Shown here: in pieces, positions 1 through 5,326 of the stretch | Layout: the number at the start of each line of letters is the position of its first letter | Numbering within the stretch: the first letter of the stretch is position 1 | Assembly (NCBI GenBank): GCA_900550525.1 | Contig: URSN01000073.1 | Span: forward strand, 1-9,257 | Source: an uncultured Eubacteriales bacterium | GTDB taxonomy: Bacteria > Bacillota > Clostridia > Christensenellales > CAG-138 | Length of the DNA: 9,257 bases | Reading direction: 5' to 3' | The notes under the pieces: generated by a model | Told to the model about the DNA's origin: nothing | Seen by the model: the letters and a program-made list of their open reading frames with translations, nothing else | Database searches by the model: none | Made by a program: the position numbers and the translations under genes

Positions 1-590
1 TGTCCGTCATCGTCGGGCGCGCTCTGCCCGTCGTGCGCGATGGGCTCAAGCCCGTCCACCGCCGCATTCTGTACGCGATGTATGAGGACGGCCTCACGCG
101 CGACAAGCCCTACCGCAAGTGCGCCACCGCCGTCGGCGACGTGCTCGGCCGGTATCACCCCCACGGCGACGCTTCGGTGTACGACGCGCTCGTCCGCATG
201 GCGCAGGACTTTTCGCTGCGCTACCCGCTCATCGGGCTGTACGTCTCCTCCGATATGGCAGTGGAGGTCGCCCTTGCGCGCACGTATACGCTCATCGGGC
301 CGTATTTCATGCTCGCCTTCATGGAGGTGGGCTCCGGCGTGCTGCGCGGGCTGGCGCGCTCCATGCTCTCCACGACCGTGACGCTCGTGGGCTGCTGCCT
401 GCTGCGCGTCGTGTGGGTGTGGACGGTGTTCCGCATCTGGCCGTCGCTGGAGATCATCTATCTGTCCTATCCCATCTCCTGGACGGTGACGGCGGTCGCG
501 CATTTCCTCTGCTCGATGCATGTGCGCCGCAAGTGCATCCTCCGTCAGGAGGCGGAGGACGCCGCCAACGCCGCCGCTGCCGTGCAGTAA
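1..590 (+). pseudogene. Partial GyrA N-terminus fused in frame to MATE transporter C-terminus
   Basis: The frame is open from the left edge (first full codon at base 3) to TAA at 588-590. Bases 3-233 encode 77 residues that align by eye, without gaps, to E. coli GyrA residues 27-103. They include [10 protein letters not shown] and the quinolone-region motif [11 protein letters not shown], with Ala at the Ser83 position. Gyrase A should continue with DGHGNFGS; instead [25 protein letters not shown] and YLSYPISW follow. These are typical of the last three membrane segments of MATE-family (NorM/DinF-like) drug/sodium antiporters, ending in a basic RRK tail. The catalytic Tyr122 of gyrase is absent and the transporter lacks its first half or more, so neither activity is expected. 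Either the genome has a real deletion or fusion here, or the contig is chimeric; sequence alone cannot decide. The identity of the two halves is confident, the biological reality of the join is not. Confidence 0.85.
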
Positions 591-636
591 GCCGCTGTGC
601 GCCAGCAGTAAACCGCCGCGCGCCAATCGTGAAAAT

Positions 637-664
637 GCCCCGTGGAACGACCGTTCCGCGGGGC
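637..664 (-). terminator. Intrinsic terminator of the blaI/M56 operon
   Basis: Arms GCCCCGTGGAAC (637-648) and GTTCCGCGGGGC (653-664) form a 12-base-pair stem with one G-T type mismatch and a four-base loop. Read on the minus strand the hairpin is followed by TTTT (complement of 632-635). This fits termination of the minus-strand protease gene, whose stop codon lies about 25 bases upstream. On the plus strand no T-run follows, so any effect on the left-edge gene would be weaker. Confidence 0.7.
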
Positions 665-689
665 GCTTGTATGAAATAGCCTTGGCGTG

Positions 690-2576
690 TTATGATTCGC
701 CGCCCGCCTGATCCGCCGGCGCGTCGATCGCGCCGGCCTGTTCACGATAGGAGTAGCCGAGTTCGATCGGCCCGTCCGTTGTGGGGAATATGGTCAGCGA
801 CGGCGCGCCGGAGACGGCGCGCGTCTCACGCGCGCCATCCGCCGTGCGTGAGACAAGGGCGAGCAGCGGATCGTTGGACAGGACGGCGTCAAGCCGGATC
901 TCCTGCCCTTCTTCCCCCAGATGCGGCCCGCACAGCACGGGTGCATCGGATACGGCAGCGCCCTGCAACAGCGTGTTCCCCTGCAATTGGCACGCACCGC
1001 TCGCTTCGTTACAGGTCAATATGCTGTACCCCATATCGTCGCCGCAGATCCAGGCGATCAGATACCAGCCCGGCGCACCGGGATCGGTGTAATAGGCAAA
1101 GCATCGCACCGGCTGTGACAGCGAGAGCGATTCGCCAATGCTCCGCTCGATGGCGACCGTATCGAACGGAACGCCTGCGTCGTTCAGCGCGAAGAGCCAG
1201 CGCGCATGGGTCCCGTCGGCTTTAAGCGAACCGCTTGCAAGCAACAGCAGCATTTCGCCGCCATGCGTCTCCAGCAACAGCGCGTCCTGCGCGCTTCCCG
1301 CCGTCGGCGCGAGCGCCCAAACGGCCGCCACATCCGCGGCGACGACATCGGGCGAAAAGGTTTCGGGGTAGTTGGGGACCGGGAACAGCGCGGAGAACGA
1401 GACTGCATCGAAATCCGTCCGTTGCAGCGCGCCGAGCGGCACCCACTCATCAGCCTCATGCTTACCGTCCATCGAGGACAGGCCGCCCCGTTCCAGGAGC
1501 GTCCCCGTTTCGTCGACGGCGTATTGCGGCGCATCCTCAGCCGATGCGTAGGAGAAGGAATATACCGGCGCGGCGTACAGAATATCGCGCACGCCGTACG
1601 TGCCATGCGGGACGGTGGGCGCCGTCTCCTGCGCGCGGCTCGTGAGCGCGCAGGCTGCGGCGAGCAGACACACCAGCGAGGCGACGGCGGAAAGCCAGAG
1701 CGCAGGCCTGCGGTAGCGCAATACGTTTGTAATACGCGTTTTTGCGTCGCTTTCGCCAAAGGCAAGCGGCGTACCCGGCAGGCGTGCGCGCGTGGCGGAC
1801 AGGTTCAACAGCGTGGTCGCATACCCCGTGCGGATGTCCGCGCCGGAAGTGGCGAGTACGCGCTCGTCGCAGGAAAGCTCCATATCGCGCGCACTCAGCC
1901 GGAAAGCGAGCCAGACGAGCGGGTTCCACCAGTGCAGGCACAGCGCAAGATACGCCAACAACCGCGTGACATGGTCCAGACGGCGGATGTGCGCCCGTTC
2001 ATGCGCCAGCACGTGCGCCTGCTCCGCCCCGTTGAGGCCAACCGGCAGATAGATGCGCGGCCGCAACAGGCCGAGCACAAACGGCGTGGGGATGCCGGCC
2101 GCCTCATAGACGCCGTTCTCCAGGCATACGGCCCCTGCAAGGCGCCGCCGGAGCCGGACCAGCGCGACCAGTCCGTGCAGCAACATGGCCAAAAGACCGA
2201 TAAGGTACAGCGCCGTAGCGACGGCAATGAAAATCTGCAGCGGGTTTGCGCTCGCTTGCGGCGTACCCGCCGGCAACAGGCCGTTGACCGCGCCGTTGAG
2301 CGCGTCCACGCCGGTGTGCACGCGGGGCGATTGCATCAGCGCGATGTCCTGCGGGATCGGCTGCGCCGTCAGCGGCAGGGGACTGTGCGCGCTCTGCAGC
2401 GTGAACGGCACGAGCAGCCGGATGAGCGGCAGCGCCCAGAGCGCATAGGCGTAGCGCTTCGGCGCGCGCAGCAGCGCGAGCCGGCACAGCAGCACCAGCA
2501 GGATGACCGCGCCGCCGCCGAGCCCCATGTTCAGCAGCTGCAAAAAGAGGCGCTCCCAAAATCCCGCGCCCGTCAT
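690..2576 (-). CDS. M56-family (BlaR1/MecR1-like) membrane metalloprotease sensor
   Basis: This 628-residue protein is a predicted signal-transducing zinc protease that inactivates the partner BlaI-type repressor when its outer domain senses a ligand. Likely membrane segments are at about residues 19-35, 43-62, 114-140 and 293-312. The zinc site HERAH is at 192-196, and MELSCDE (232-238) supplies the probable third ligand Glu233. The hydrophobic LHWWNPLVW (214-222) and the cytoplasmic FGESDAKTRI segment (273-282) are hallmarks of family M56. Residues from about 316 to 628 should lie outside the cell. They contain several cysteines but no SxxK, SxN or KTG triad that I can see, so this is not the penicillin-binding sensor of classical BlaR1. 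The start ATG (2574-2576) overlaps the repressor stop as ATGA, implying translational coupling. The family assignment is strong; the signal sensed is unknown. Confidence 0.88.
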   Translation of the reverse strand: MTGAGFWERLFLQLLNMGLGGGAVILLVLLCRLALLRAPKRYAYALWALPLIRLLVPFTLQSAHSPLPLTAQPIPQDIALMQSPRVHTGVDALNGAVNGLLPAGTPQASANPLQIFIAVATALYLIGLLAMLLHGLVALVRLRRRLAGAVCLENGVYEAAGIPTPFVLGLLRPRIYLPVGLNGAEQAHVLAHERAHIRRLDHVTRLLAYLALCLHWWNPLVWLAFRLSARDMELSCDERVLATSGADIRTGYATTLLNLSATRARLPGTPLAFGESDAKTRITNVLRYRRPALWLSAVASLVCLLAAACALTSRAQETAPTVPHGTYGVRDILYAAPVYSFSYASAEDAPQYAVDETGTLLERGGLSSMDGKHEADEWVPLGALQRTDFDAVSFSALFPVPNYPETFSPDVVAADVAAVWALAPTAGSAQDALLLETHGGEMLLLLASGSLKADGTHARWLFALNDAGVPFDTVAIERSIGESLSLSQPVRCFAYYTDPGAPGWYLIAWICGDDMGYSILTCNEASGACQLQGNTLLQGAAVSDAPVLCGPHLGEEGQEIRLDAVLSNDPLLALVSRTADGARETRAVSGAPSLTIFPTTDGPIELGYSYREQAGAIDAPADQAGGES

Positions 2577-2938
2577 CGCCCGGCCTCGCTCTGGTCGATC
2601 AGCTGCCTGAGCTCAGCGATCTCCGCCTCGTCGAGCGGGCGGCGGGAGGCGAACGCCGCCACAAAGCGCGGCAGCGACCCGCCGAACGCATCCTCCACAA
2701 ACCGCTCGCTCTGCGCCGCGCGCAGCTGCGCCTCGCTCATGCGCGCGCGCACCGTGCCGCCGTCGTTTTCAAACAGGCCGCGCTCGCACAGCCGCCGCAG
2801 CATCGTGTAGGTCGTCGATTTTTTCCAGTTCAGCGCCCGTTCGGCGAGCCGCACCAGCTCGCCGGAGGCGACCGGCTCGTGCGCCCAGATCAGCTCCGCA
2901 AAGCGCAGCTCCCGTTCGCCCAGCGCATGTTCGCGCAT
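2573..2938 (-). CDS. BlaI/MecI-family transcriptional repressor
   Basis: This 121-residue protein matches the usual BlaI/MecI size. Residues 1-70 look like a winged helix: ELRFAELIWAHEPVASGELV, then NWKKSTTYTMLRRLCERGLF (37-56), the family's recognition-helix and wing region. The C-terminal helices (about 70-121) should dimerise; family members are cleaved there by the partner protease. ATG at 2936-2938 was chosen because AAGGAGGG sits seven bases upstream. An upstream in-frame start at 3058 is rejected because it lies at the promoter -35 box. The stop overlaps the M56 protease start by four bases (ATGA), so the two are one operon. The promoter and palindromes at 3003-3058 suggest autorepression. 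The genes controlled besides this operon are not visible; neighbouring ilvA has its own promoter. Confidence 0.92.
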   Translation of the reverse strand: MREHALGERELRFAELIWAHEPVASGELVRLAERALNWKKSTTYTMLRRLCERGLFENDGGTVRARMSEAQLRAAQSERFVEDAFGGSLPRFVAAFASRRPLDEAEIAELRQLIDQSEAGR

Positions 2939-2954
2939 ATCGCACCCTCCTTTT

Positions 2955-2994
2955 TGCCCCTGCGGAGCGCGGCTGCCGTCACGGCCGCAGGGCA
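2955..2994 (-). other. Leader hairpin between blaI promoter and its ribosome binding site
   Basis: TGCCCCTGCGG (2955-2965) and CCGCAGGGCA (2985-2994) can pair into a ten-base-pair GC-rich stem with one bulged C. An inner CCGTCACGG near-palindrome sits in the loop. In the minus-strand transcript the stem ends directly before AAAAAGGAGGG, the repressor's ribosome binding site. It could influence translation or RNA stability. With no T-run after it, it is not a terminator. In such GC-rich DNA it could also be coincidental. Confidence 0.35.
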
Positions 2995-3002
2995 TTGCAG
3001 CT

Positions 3003-3021
3003 GGTTTAATGCCATTAAACC
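3003..3021. promoter_or_regulatory. Perfect 19-base palindrome, candidate repressor operator
   Basis: GGTTTAATGCCATTAAACC is a perfect inverted repeat of nine-base arms around a single central base. On the minus strand it begins about nine bases past the -10 box at 3030-3035, covering roughly +2 to +20 of the blaI transcript. That is a position where a bound dimer would block RNA polymerase. It is AT-rich in an otherwise very GC-rich area. BlaI/MecI proteins bind dyads near their own promoters, though the classical core is TACA/TGTA-like, so the exact sequence here differs. Binding by this BlaI is inferred. Confidence 0.65.
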
Positions 3022-3029
3022 CTACGTCG

Positions 3030-3058
3030 AGTTTAACGTCTGTAGACCGCTTTGTCAA
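3030..3058 (-). promoter_or_regulatory. Sigma-A type promoter of blaI/M56 operon with spacer dyad
   Basis: On the minus strand TTGACA (3053-3058) is a perfect -35 box, followed after 17 bases by TAAACT (3030-3035), a 4/6 match to TATAAT. Transcription should start near 3023, giving a leader of about 85 bases. A second dyad, GTCTACAGAC (3038-3047 on the complementary strand), lies in the spacer. Its TACA core resembles half of a BlaI/MecI operator. Two dyads on one face-to-start region suggest tight autorepression. Confidence 0.75.
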
Positions 3059-3161
3059 CCGCTTTTTTCGTCGCTTTGCGCCGCGCGCCGCGCTCTCGTC
3101 CCGCCGCCGCGTCTGGCTTCGCGGGGAACCACGCCGCGCCCCTGTCCTGCGCTCCGCTTTT

Positions 3162-3201
3162 CATCCCATCCCTGCCGCGCGCATCCCGTCCCTGCCGCGC
3201 C
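3162..3201 (+). repeat. Two-copy 20-base tandem repeat
   Basis: CATCCCATCCCTGCCGCGCG (3162-3181) is followed immediately by CATCCCGTCCCTGCCGCGCC (3182-3201), 18 of 20 positions identical. It lies in the C-rich non-coding stretch between blaI and ilvA. No function is evident; slippage in low-complexity sequence is the simplest explanation. Confidence 0.8.
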
Positions 3202-3277
3202 GCGCGCTGCGGCCTGCGCCGCCCCCCCGCCCGGGAACGCTTTGCGCACGTCCGGGAAAGAAAAGGGAAAAATCCGC

Positions 3278-3306
3278 TTTTCAGCGCGGAAGATATATGA
3301 TATAGT
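3278..3306 (+). promoter_or_regulatory. Extended -10 promoter of the threonine dehydratase gene
   Basis: TTTTCA (3278-3283, 4/6 match to TTGACA) is separated by 17 bases from TATAGT (3301-3306, 5/6). TG two bases upstream of the -10 (3298-3299) makes it an extended -10 element. The expected start near 3313 leaves a leader of only about 28 bases, too short for a T-box or attenuator. Confidence 0.65.
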
Positions 3307-3340
3307 AGTGCCGTATTTTATCAAAGCGAGGAACGATGGA

Positions 3341-4591
3341 ATGGAACAACCCGTGTCCCTGCAGGACATCATCCGGGCCGAACAGCGGCTCAAAAAGGTG
3401 CTCAAGCGCATGCCGCTCATGCGCAGCGACGTGCTCTCCGAGCAGTATGGGTGCAGCGTGTACCTCAAGCGCGAGGACCTGCAGGTCGTCCGCTCCTTCA
3501 AGATCCGCGGCGCGTACAACAAGATGCACTCGCTCCCGGAGGAGGCGCTCAGCCGCGGCGTGGTCTGCGCCAGCGCCGGCAACCACGCGCAGGGCGTGGC
3601 CTTTTCCTGCCGCGAGCTTGCGGTAAGGGGCTGCATCTTCATGCCGGTCACCACGCCCAAGCAGAAGATCCGCCAGGTGCAGCGCTTTGGCGGCGAGTTT
3701 GTGGAGATCGTGCTCGCCGGCGATACGTTCGACGATTCCGCAGCCGCCGCGCGCGCCTACTGCGACGAGCACGGCATGGCGTTCATCCATCCCTTCGACG
3801 ATCCGCAGGTCATCGCCGGGCAGGGGTCGGTCGGCCTTGAGATCATGACCGACGACGTGCCCGAGATCGACTACATCTTCGGCACCATCGGCGGCGGCGG
3901 CCTGATGGCGGGCGTCGGGACGTACGTCAAGGGCACCGGTCCGCACACAAAGCTCATCGGCTGCGAGCCGGCGGGCGCGGCCAGCATGCAGGCGGCGTTC
4001 GAGGCGGGCGGCCCCGTCACGCTCGAAAAGGTGGACAAGTTCGTGGACGGCGCCTCCGTCAAGCGCGTGGGCGACCTGACGTACCGCATCTGCCGCGAGG
4101 TGCTCGACGGCATCGCCGTCGTGCCGGAGGGCAAGGTGTGCGGCACCATTTTGCAGGTGTACAACGACAGCGCCATCGTCCTTGAGCCGGCCGGCGCGCT
4201 GCCCATCGCCGCGCTCGACCAGTACCGCGACGAGATCCGCGGCAGGACGGTCGTATGCATCCTCTCCGGCAGCAACAACGACATCGCGCGCATGCAGGAG
4301 ATCAAGGAGCGCGCGATGGTGTTCGAGGGGCTCAAGCACTATTTCATCGTCCAGTTCCCGCAGCGCCCGGGCGCGCTGCGCGAGTTCGTGGGCGAGGTGC
4401 TCGGGCCGGACGACGACATCGCCCGCTTTGAGTACACCAAGTCCAACGACAAGGAAAAGGGACCGGTGCTCATCGGCGTGGAGCTTGCGCGCGCGTCCGA
4501 TTACCAGTCCCTGTTGGAGCGGATGGAGGCAAAGGGCTTTGCCTACACCGTCATCAGCGAGGATACGCTGCTGTTCAATCTGTTCGTGTAG
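3341..4591 (+). CDS. ilvA: Threonine dehydratase (threonine ammonia-lyase)
   Basis: This 416-residue PLP enzyme deaminates threonine to 2-oxobutanoate, the first committed step to isoleucine. The PLP lysine is Lys54 in SFKIRGAYN. Other fold II landmarks are SAGNHAQG (78-85), the phosphate-binding GGGGLMAG (184-191) and SGSNND (309-314). Residues from about 328 to 416 form one ACT-like regulatory domain (HYFIVQFPQRPGALREF). This matches the roughly 410-residue single-domain IlvA type of Bacillus and Corynebacterium rather than the longer two-domain E. coli form, so feedback control by isoleucine/valine is likely. ATG 3341 has GAGGA eight bases upstream; the much longer upstream open frame crosses the promoter and is rejected. 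No ilv or leu genes adjoin it. A catabolic TdcB role is possible, but the regulatory domain favours biosynthesis. Confidence 0.93.
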   Translation: MEQPVSLQDIIRAEQRLKKVLKRMPLMRSDVLSEQYGCSVYLKREDLQVVRSFKIRGAYNKMHSLPEEALSRGVVCASAGNHAQGVAFSCRELAVRGCIFMPVTTPKQKIRQVQRFGGEFVEIVLAGDTFDDSAAAARAYCDEHGMAFIHPFDDPQVIAGQGSVGLEIMTDDVPEIDYIFGTIGGGGLMAGVGTYVKGTGPHTKLIGCEPAGAASMQAAFEAGGPVTLEKVDKFVDGASVKRVGDLTYRICREVLDGIAVVPEGKVCGTILQVYNDSAIVLEPAGALPIAALDQYRDEIRGRTVVCILSGSNNDIARMQEIKERAMVFEGLKHYFIVQFPQRPGALREFVGEVLGPDDDIARFEYTKSNDKEKGPVLIGVELARASDYQSLLERMEAKGFAYTVISEDTLLFNLFV

Positions 4592-5075
4592 GCGCGGCGG
4601 CGTCCGCCGCGCGGAAGAAGTAGGTCGCACTGGCCGTCAGGCAGGTGCGGCCTTCGTTTTCGCCCGTCCACGCCTCGGCGGTGATGTGGATCAGGTGCTT
4701 CGTCGCGGAGACCACGCGCATGCGCACGTTCACATCCTCGCCCACGGGGATGGCGCGCAGGTAGTTCACCTGCAATTGGATCGTGGGGGCGATGCCGGGC
4801 GCGGGCATGGCGCAGTAGGCCGCAAAGCCCATCGCCTGGTCGAGCACCGCGGCGCACATGCCGCCGTGCAGCGTATGGTTGACGTTGCGCATCCACTCGG
4901 CCGTCGAGGCGCGCAGCGTGTAGGCGCGCTCCTTTGCCGAGCAGTCGATCAGGCGGAACGAGAGACTGTCGCCGACCGTGCCGCGCGCCGTTTCGTGCAG
5001 CCGGTCGATGCTTGCCTGCATGGCGCTTTGAAAGCGCGCCTGCTCCGCCGCTTCCCTGGGATTCATTTCCTGCAT
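4575..5075 (-). CDS. PaaI-type hotdog-fold thioesterase
   Basis: This 166-residue protein probably hydrolyses an acyl-CoA-type thioester in the cytoplasm; the natural substrate cannot be read from the sequence. The signature NHTLHGGMCAAVLDQAMGFA (66-85) matches PaaI/YbgC-like hotdog enzymes. Asn66, the HGG turn (70-72) and Asp79 sit where the active site is expected, and the strands QLQVNYLRAI and HITAEAW follow as usual. An N-terminal helical extension of about 35 residues precedes the core. ATG at 5075 is preferred because AAAGAGG lies a few bases upstream. An earlier ATG at 5114 would make the message leaderless from the promoter at 5123-5150. Its last 17 bases overlap the convergent ilvA 3' end. 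Confidence 0.85.
   Translation of the reverse strand: MQEMNPREAAEQARFQSAMQASIDRLHETARGTVGDSLSFRLIDCSAKERAYTLRASTAEWMRNVNHTLHGGMCAAVLDQAMGFAAYCAMPAPGIAPTIQLQVNYLRAIPVGEDVNVRMRVVSATKHLIHITAEAWTGENEGRTCLTASATYFFRAADAAAPTRTD
4592..4612. terminator. GC hairpin between convergent ilvA and thioesterase genes
   Basis: GCGCGGCGG (4592-4600) and CCGCCGCGC (4604-4612) form a perfect nine-base-pair stem with a CGT loop, starting at the base right after the ilvA stop codon. It also lies inside the last codons of the oppositely oriented thioesterase gene. There is no T-run on either side, so it is at best a non-canonical terminator or a 3'-end stabiliser. Confidence 0.4.
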
Positions 5076-5122
5076 GATGCCTCTTTCCGGGCGCACGCGC
5101 CCGCTGTTGAACATTGCTACCT

Positions 5123-5150
5123 ATTGTACCATCTTGCGTGGATTTTGCAA
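5123..5150 (-). promoter_or_regulatory. Promoter of the thioesterase gene
   Basis: On the minus strand TTGCAA (5145-5150) and TACAAT (5123-5128) are separated by 16 bases, both close to sigma-A consensus. The transcript should start near 5116, about 40 bases before the chosen ATG at 5075. Confidence 0.65.
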
Positions 5151-5223
5151 CCCCGCGCCGCGCCGCGAAGGGACGTCCGCCCGCTGACGGCGCTTTTGCG
5201 CCGGCGCCCGTTGGCCTCGCCCT

Positions 5224-5251
5224 TTCCTGCTGGCGGAGCGCAGGAATTTTT
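5224..5251 (+). terminator. Terminator-like hairpin upstream of the aminotransferase promoter
   Basis: TTCCTGC (5224-5230) and GCAGGAA (5240-5246) form a perfect seven-base-pair stem with a nine-base loop, followed directly by TTTTT (5247-5251). The form is that of a weak intrinsic terminator on the plus strand. It could insulate the aminotransferase from ilvA read-through across the antisense thioesterase gene. Because its arms share the GCAGGA motif with the adjoining inverted repeat, it may instead belong to a protein-binding array. Confidence 0.45.
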
Positions 5252-5275
5252 GCAGGATGACTTGACAAATCCTGC
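5252..5275. promoter_or_regulatory. Inverted repeat flanking the aminotransferase -35 box
   Basis: GCAGGA (5252-5257) and TCCTGC (5270-5275) are a perfect inverted repeat with a 12-base gap that contains the whole TTGACA -35 box (5262-5267). A regulator bound there would cover the -35 element, so it is a plausible operator. No local regulator for it is identified. Confidence 0.45.
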
Positions 5276-5290
5276 GTTTTGGCGCACAAT
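5262..5290 (+). promoter_or_regulatory. Promoter of the aminotransferase gene
   Basis: A perfect TTGACA (5262-5267) is followed after 17 bases by CACAAT (5285-5290), a 4/6 match to TATAAT. Transcription should begin near 5297, about 30 bases before the start codon. Confidence 0.7.
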
Positions 5291-5326
5291 ATAGCAATAC
5301 TATCGAAAAAAGAAAGGGTGGGACGC

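Larger units (their letters stand above)
2939..3340. other. Divergent intergenic region between blaI and ilvA
   Basis: About 400 bases without a supported gene. The left part holds the blaI leader, operator-like palindromes and promoter (to 3058), and the right part holds the ilvA promoter (3278-3306). Between them, 3060-3260 is strongly C-rich on the plus strand and includes a two-copy 20-base tandem repeat at 3162-3201. Frames open across it give Arg/Pro/Ala-rich translations typical of non-coding GC-rich DNA. No riboswitch, T-box or RNA gene was recognised. Confidence 0.7.

Noticed and set aside
1206..2810. Long plus-strand open frame of 534 codons opposite the M56 protease
   Set aside because: It is Arg/Gln/Pro-rich with no recognisable domain and lies antisense to a clear M56 protease and BlaI gene; long antisense frames are expected in GC-rich DNA.
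2879..3340. N-terminal extension of ilvA from an upstream start
   Set aside because: The extension would cross the blaI gene start and the ilvA promoter, and has no homologous sequence; ATG 3341 has a good ribosome binding site.
3307..3340. T-box or attenuator controlling ilvA
   Set aside because: The predicted leader is only about 28 bases and contains no hairpin or T-box consensus.
3281..4630. Minus-strand open frame of 449 codons opposite ilvA
   Set aside because: His/Leu/Asp-rich translation without family motifs, fully antisense to a complete threonine dehydratase.
5076..5114. Upstream ATG of the thioesterase gene
   Set aside because: It lies only a base or two from the predicted transcription start and lacks a ribosome binding site; the ATG at 5075 has AAAGAGG.
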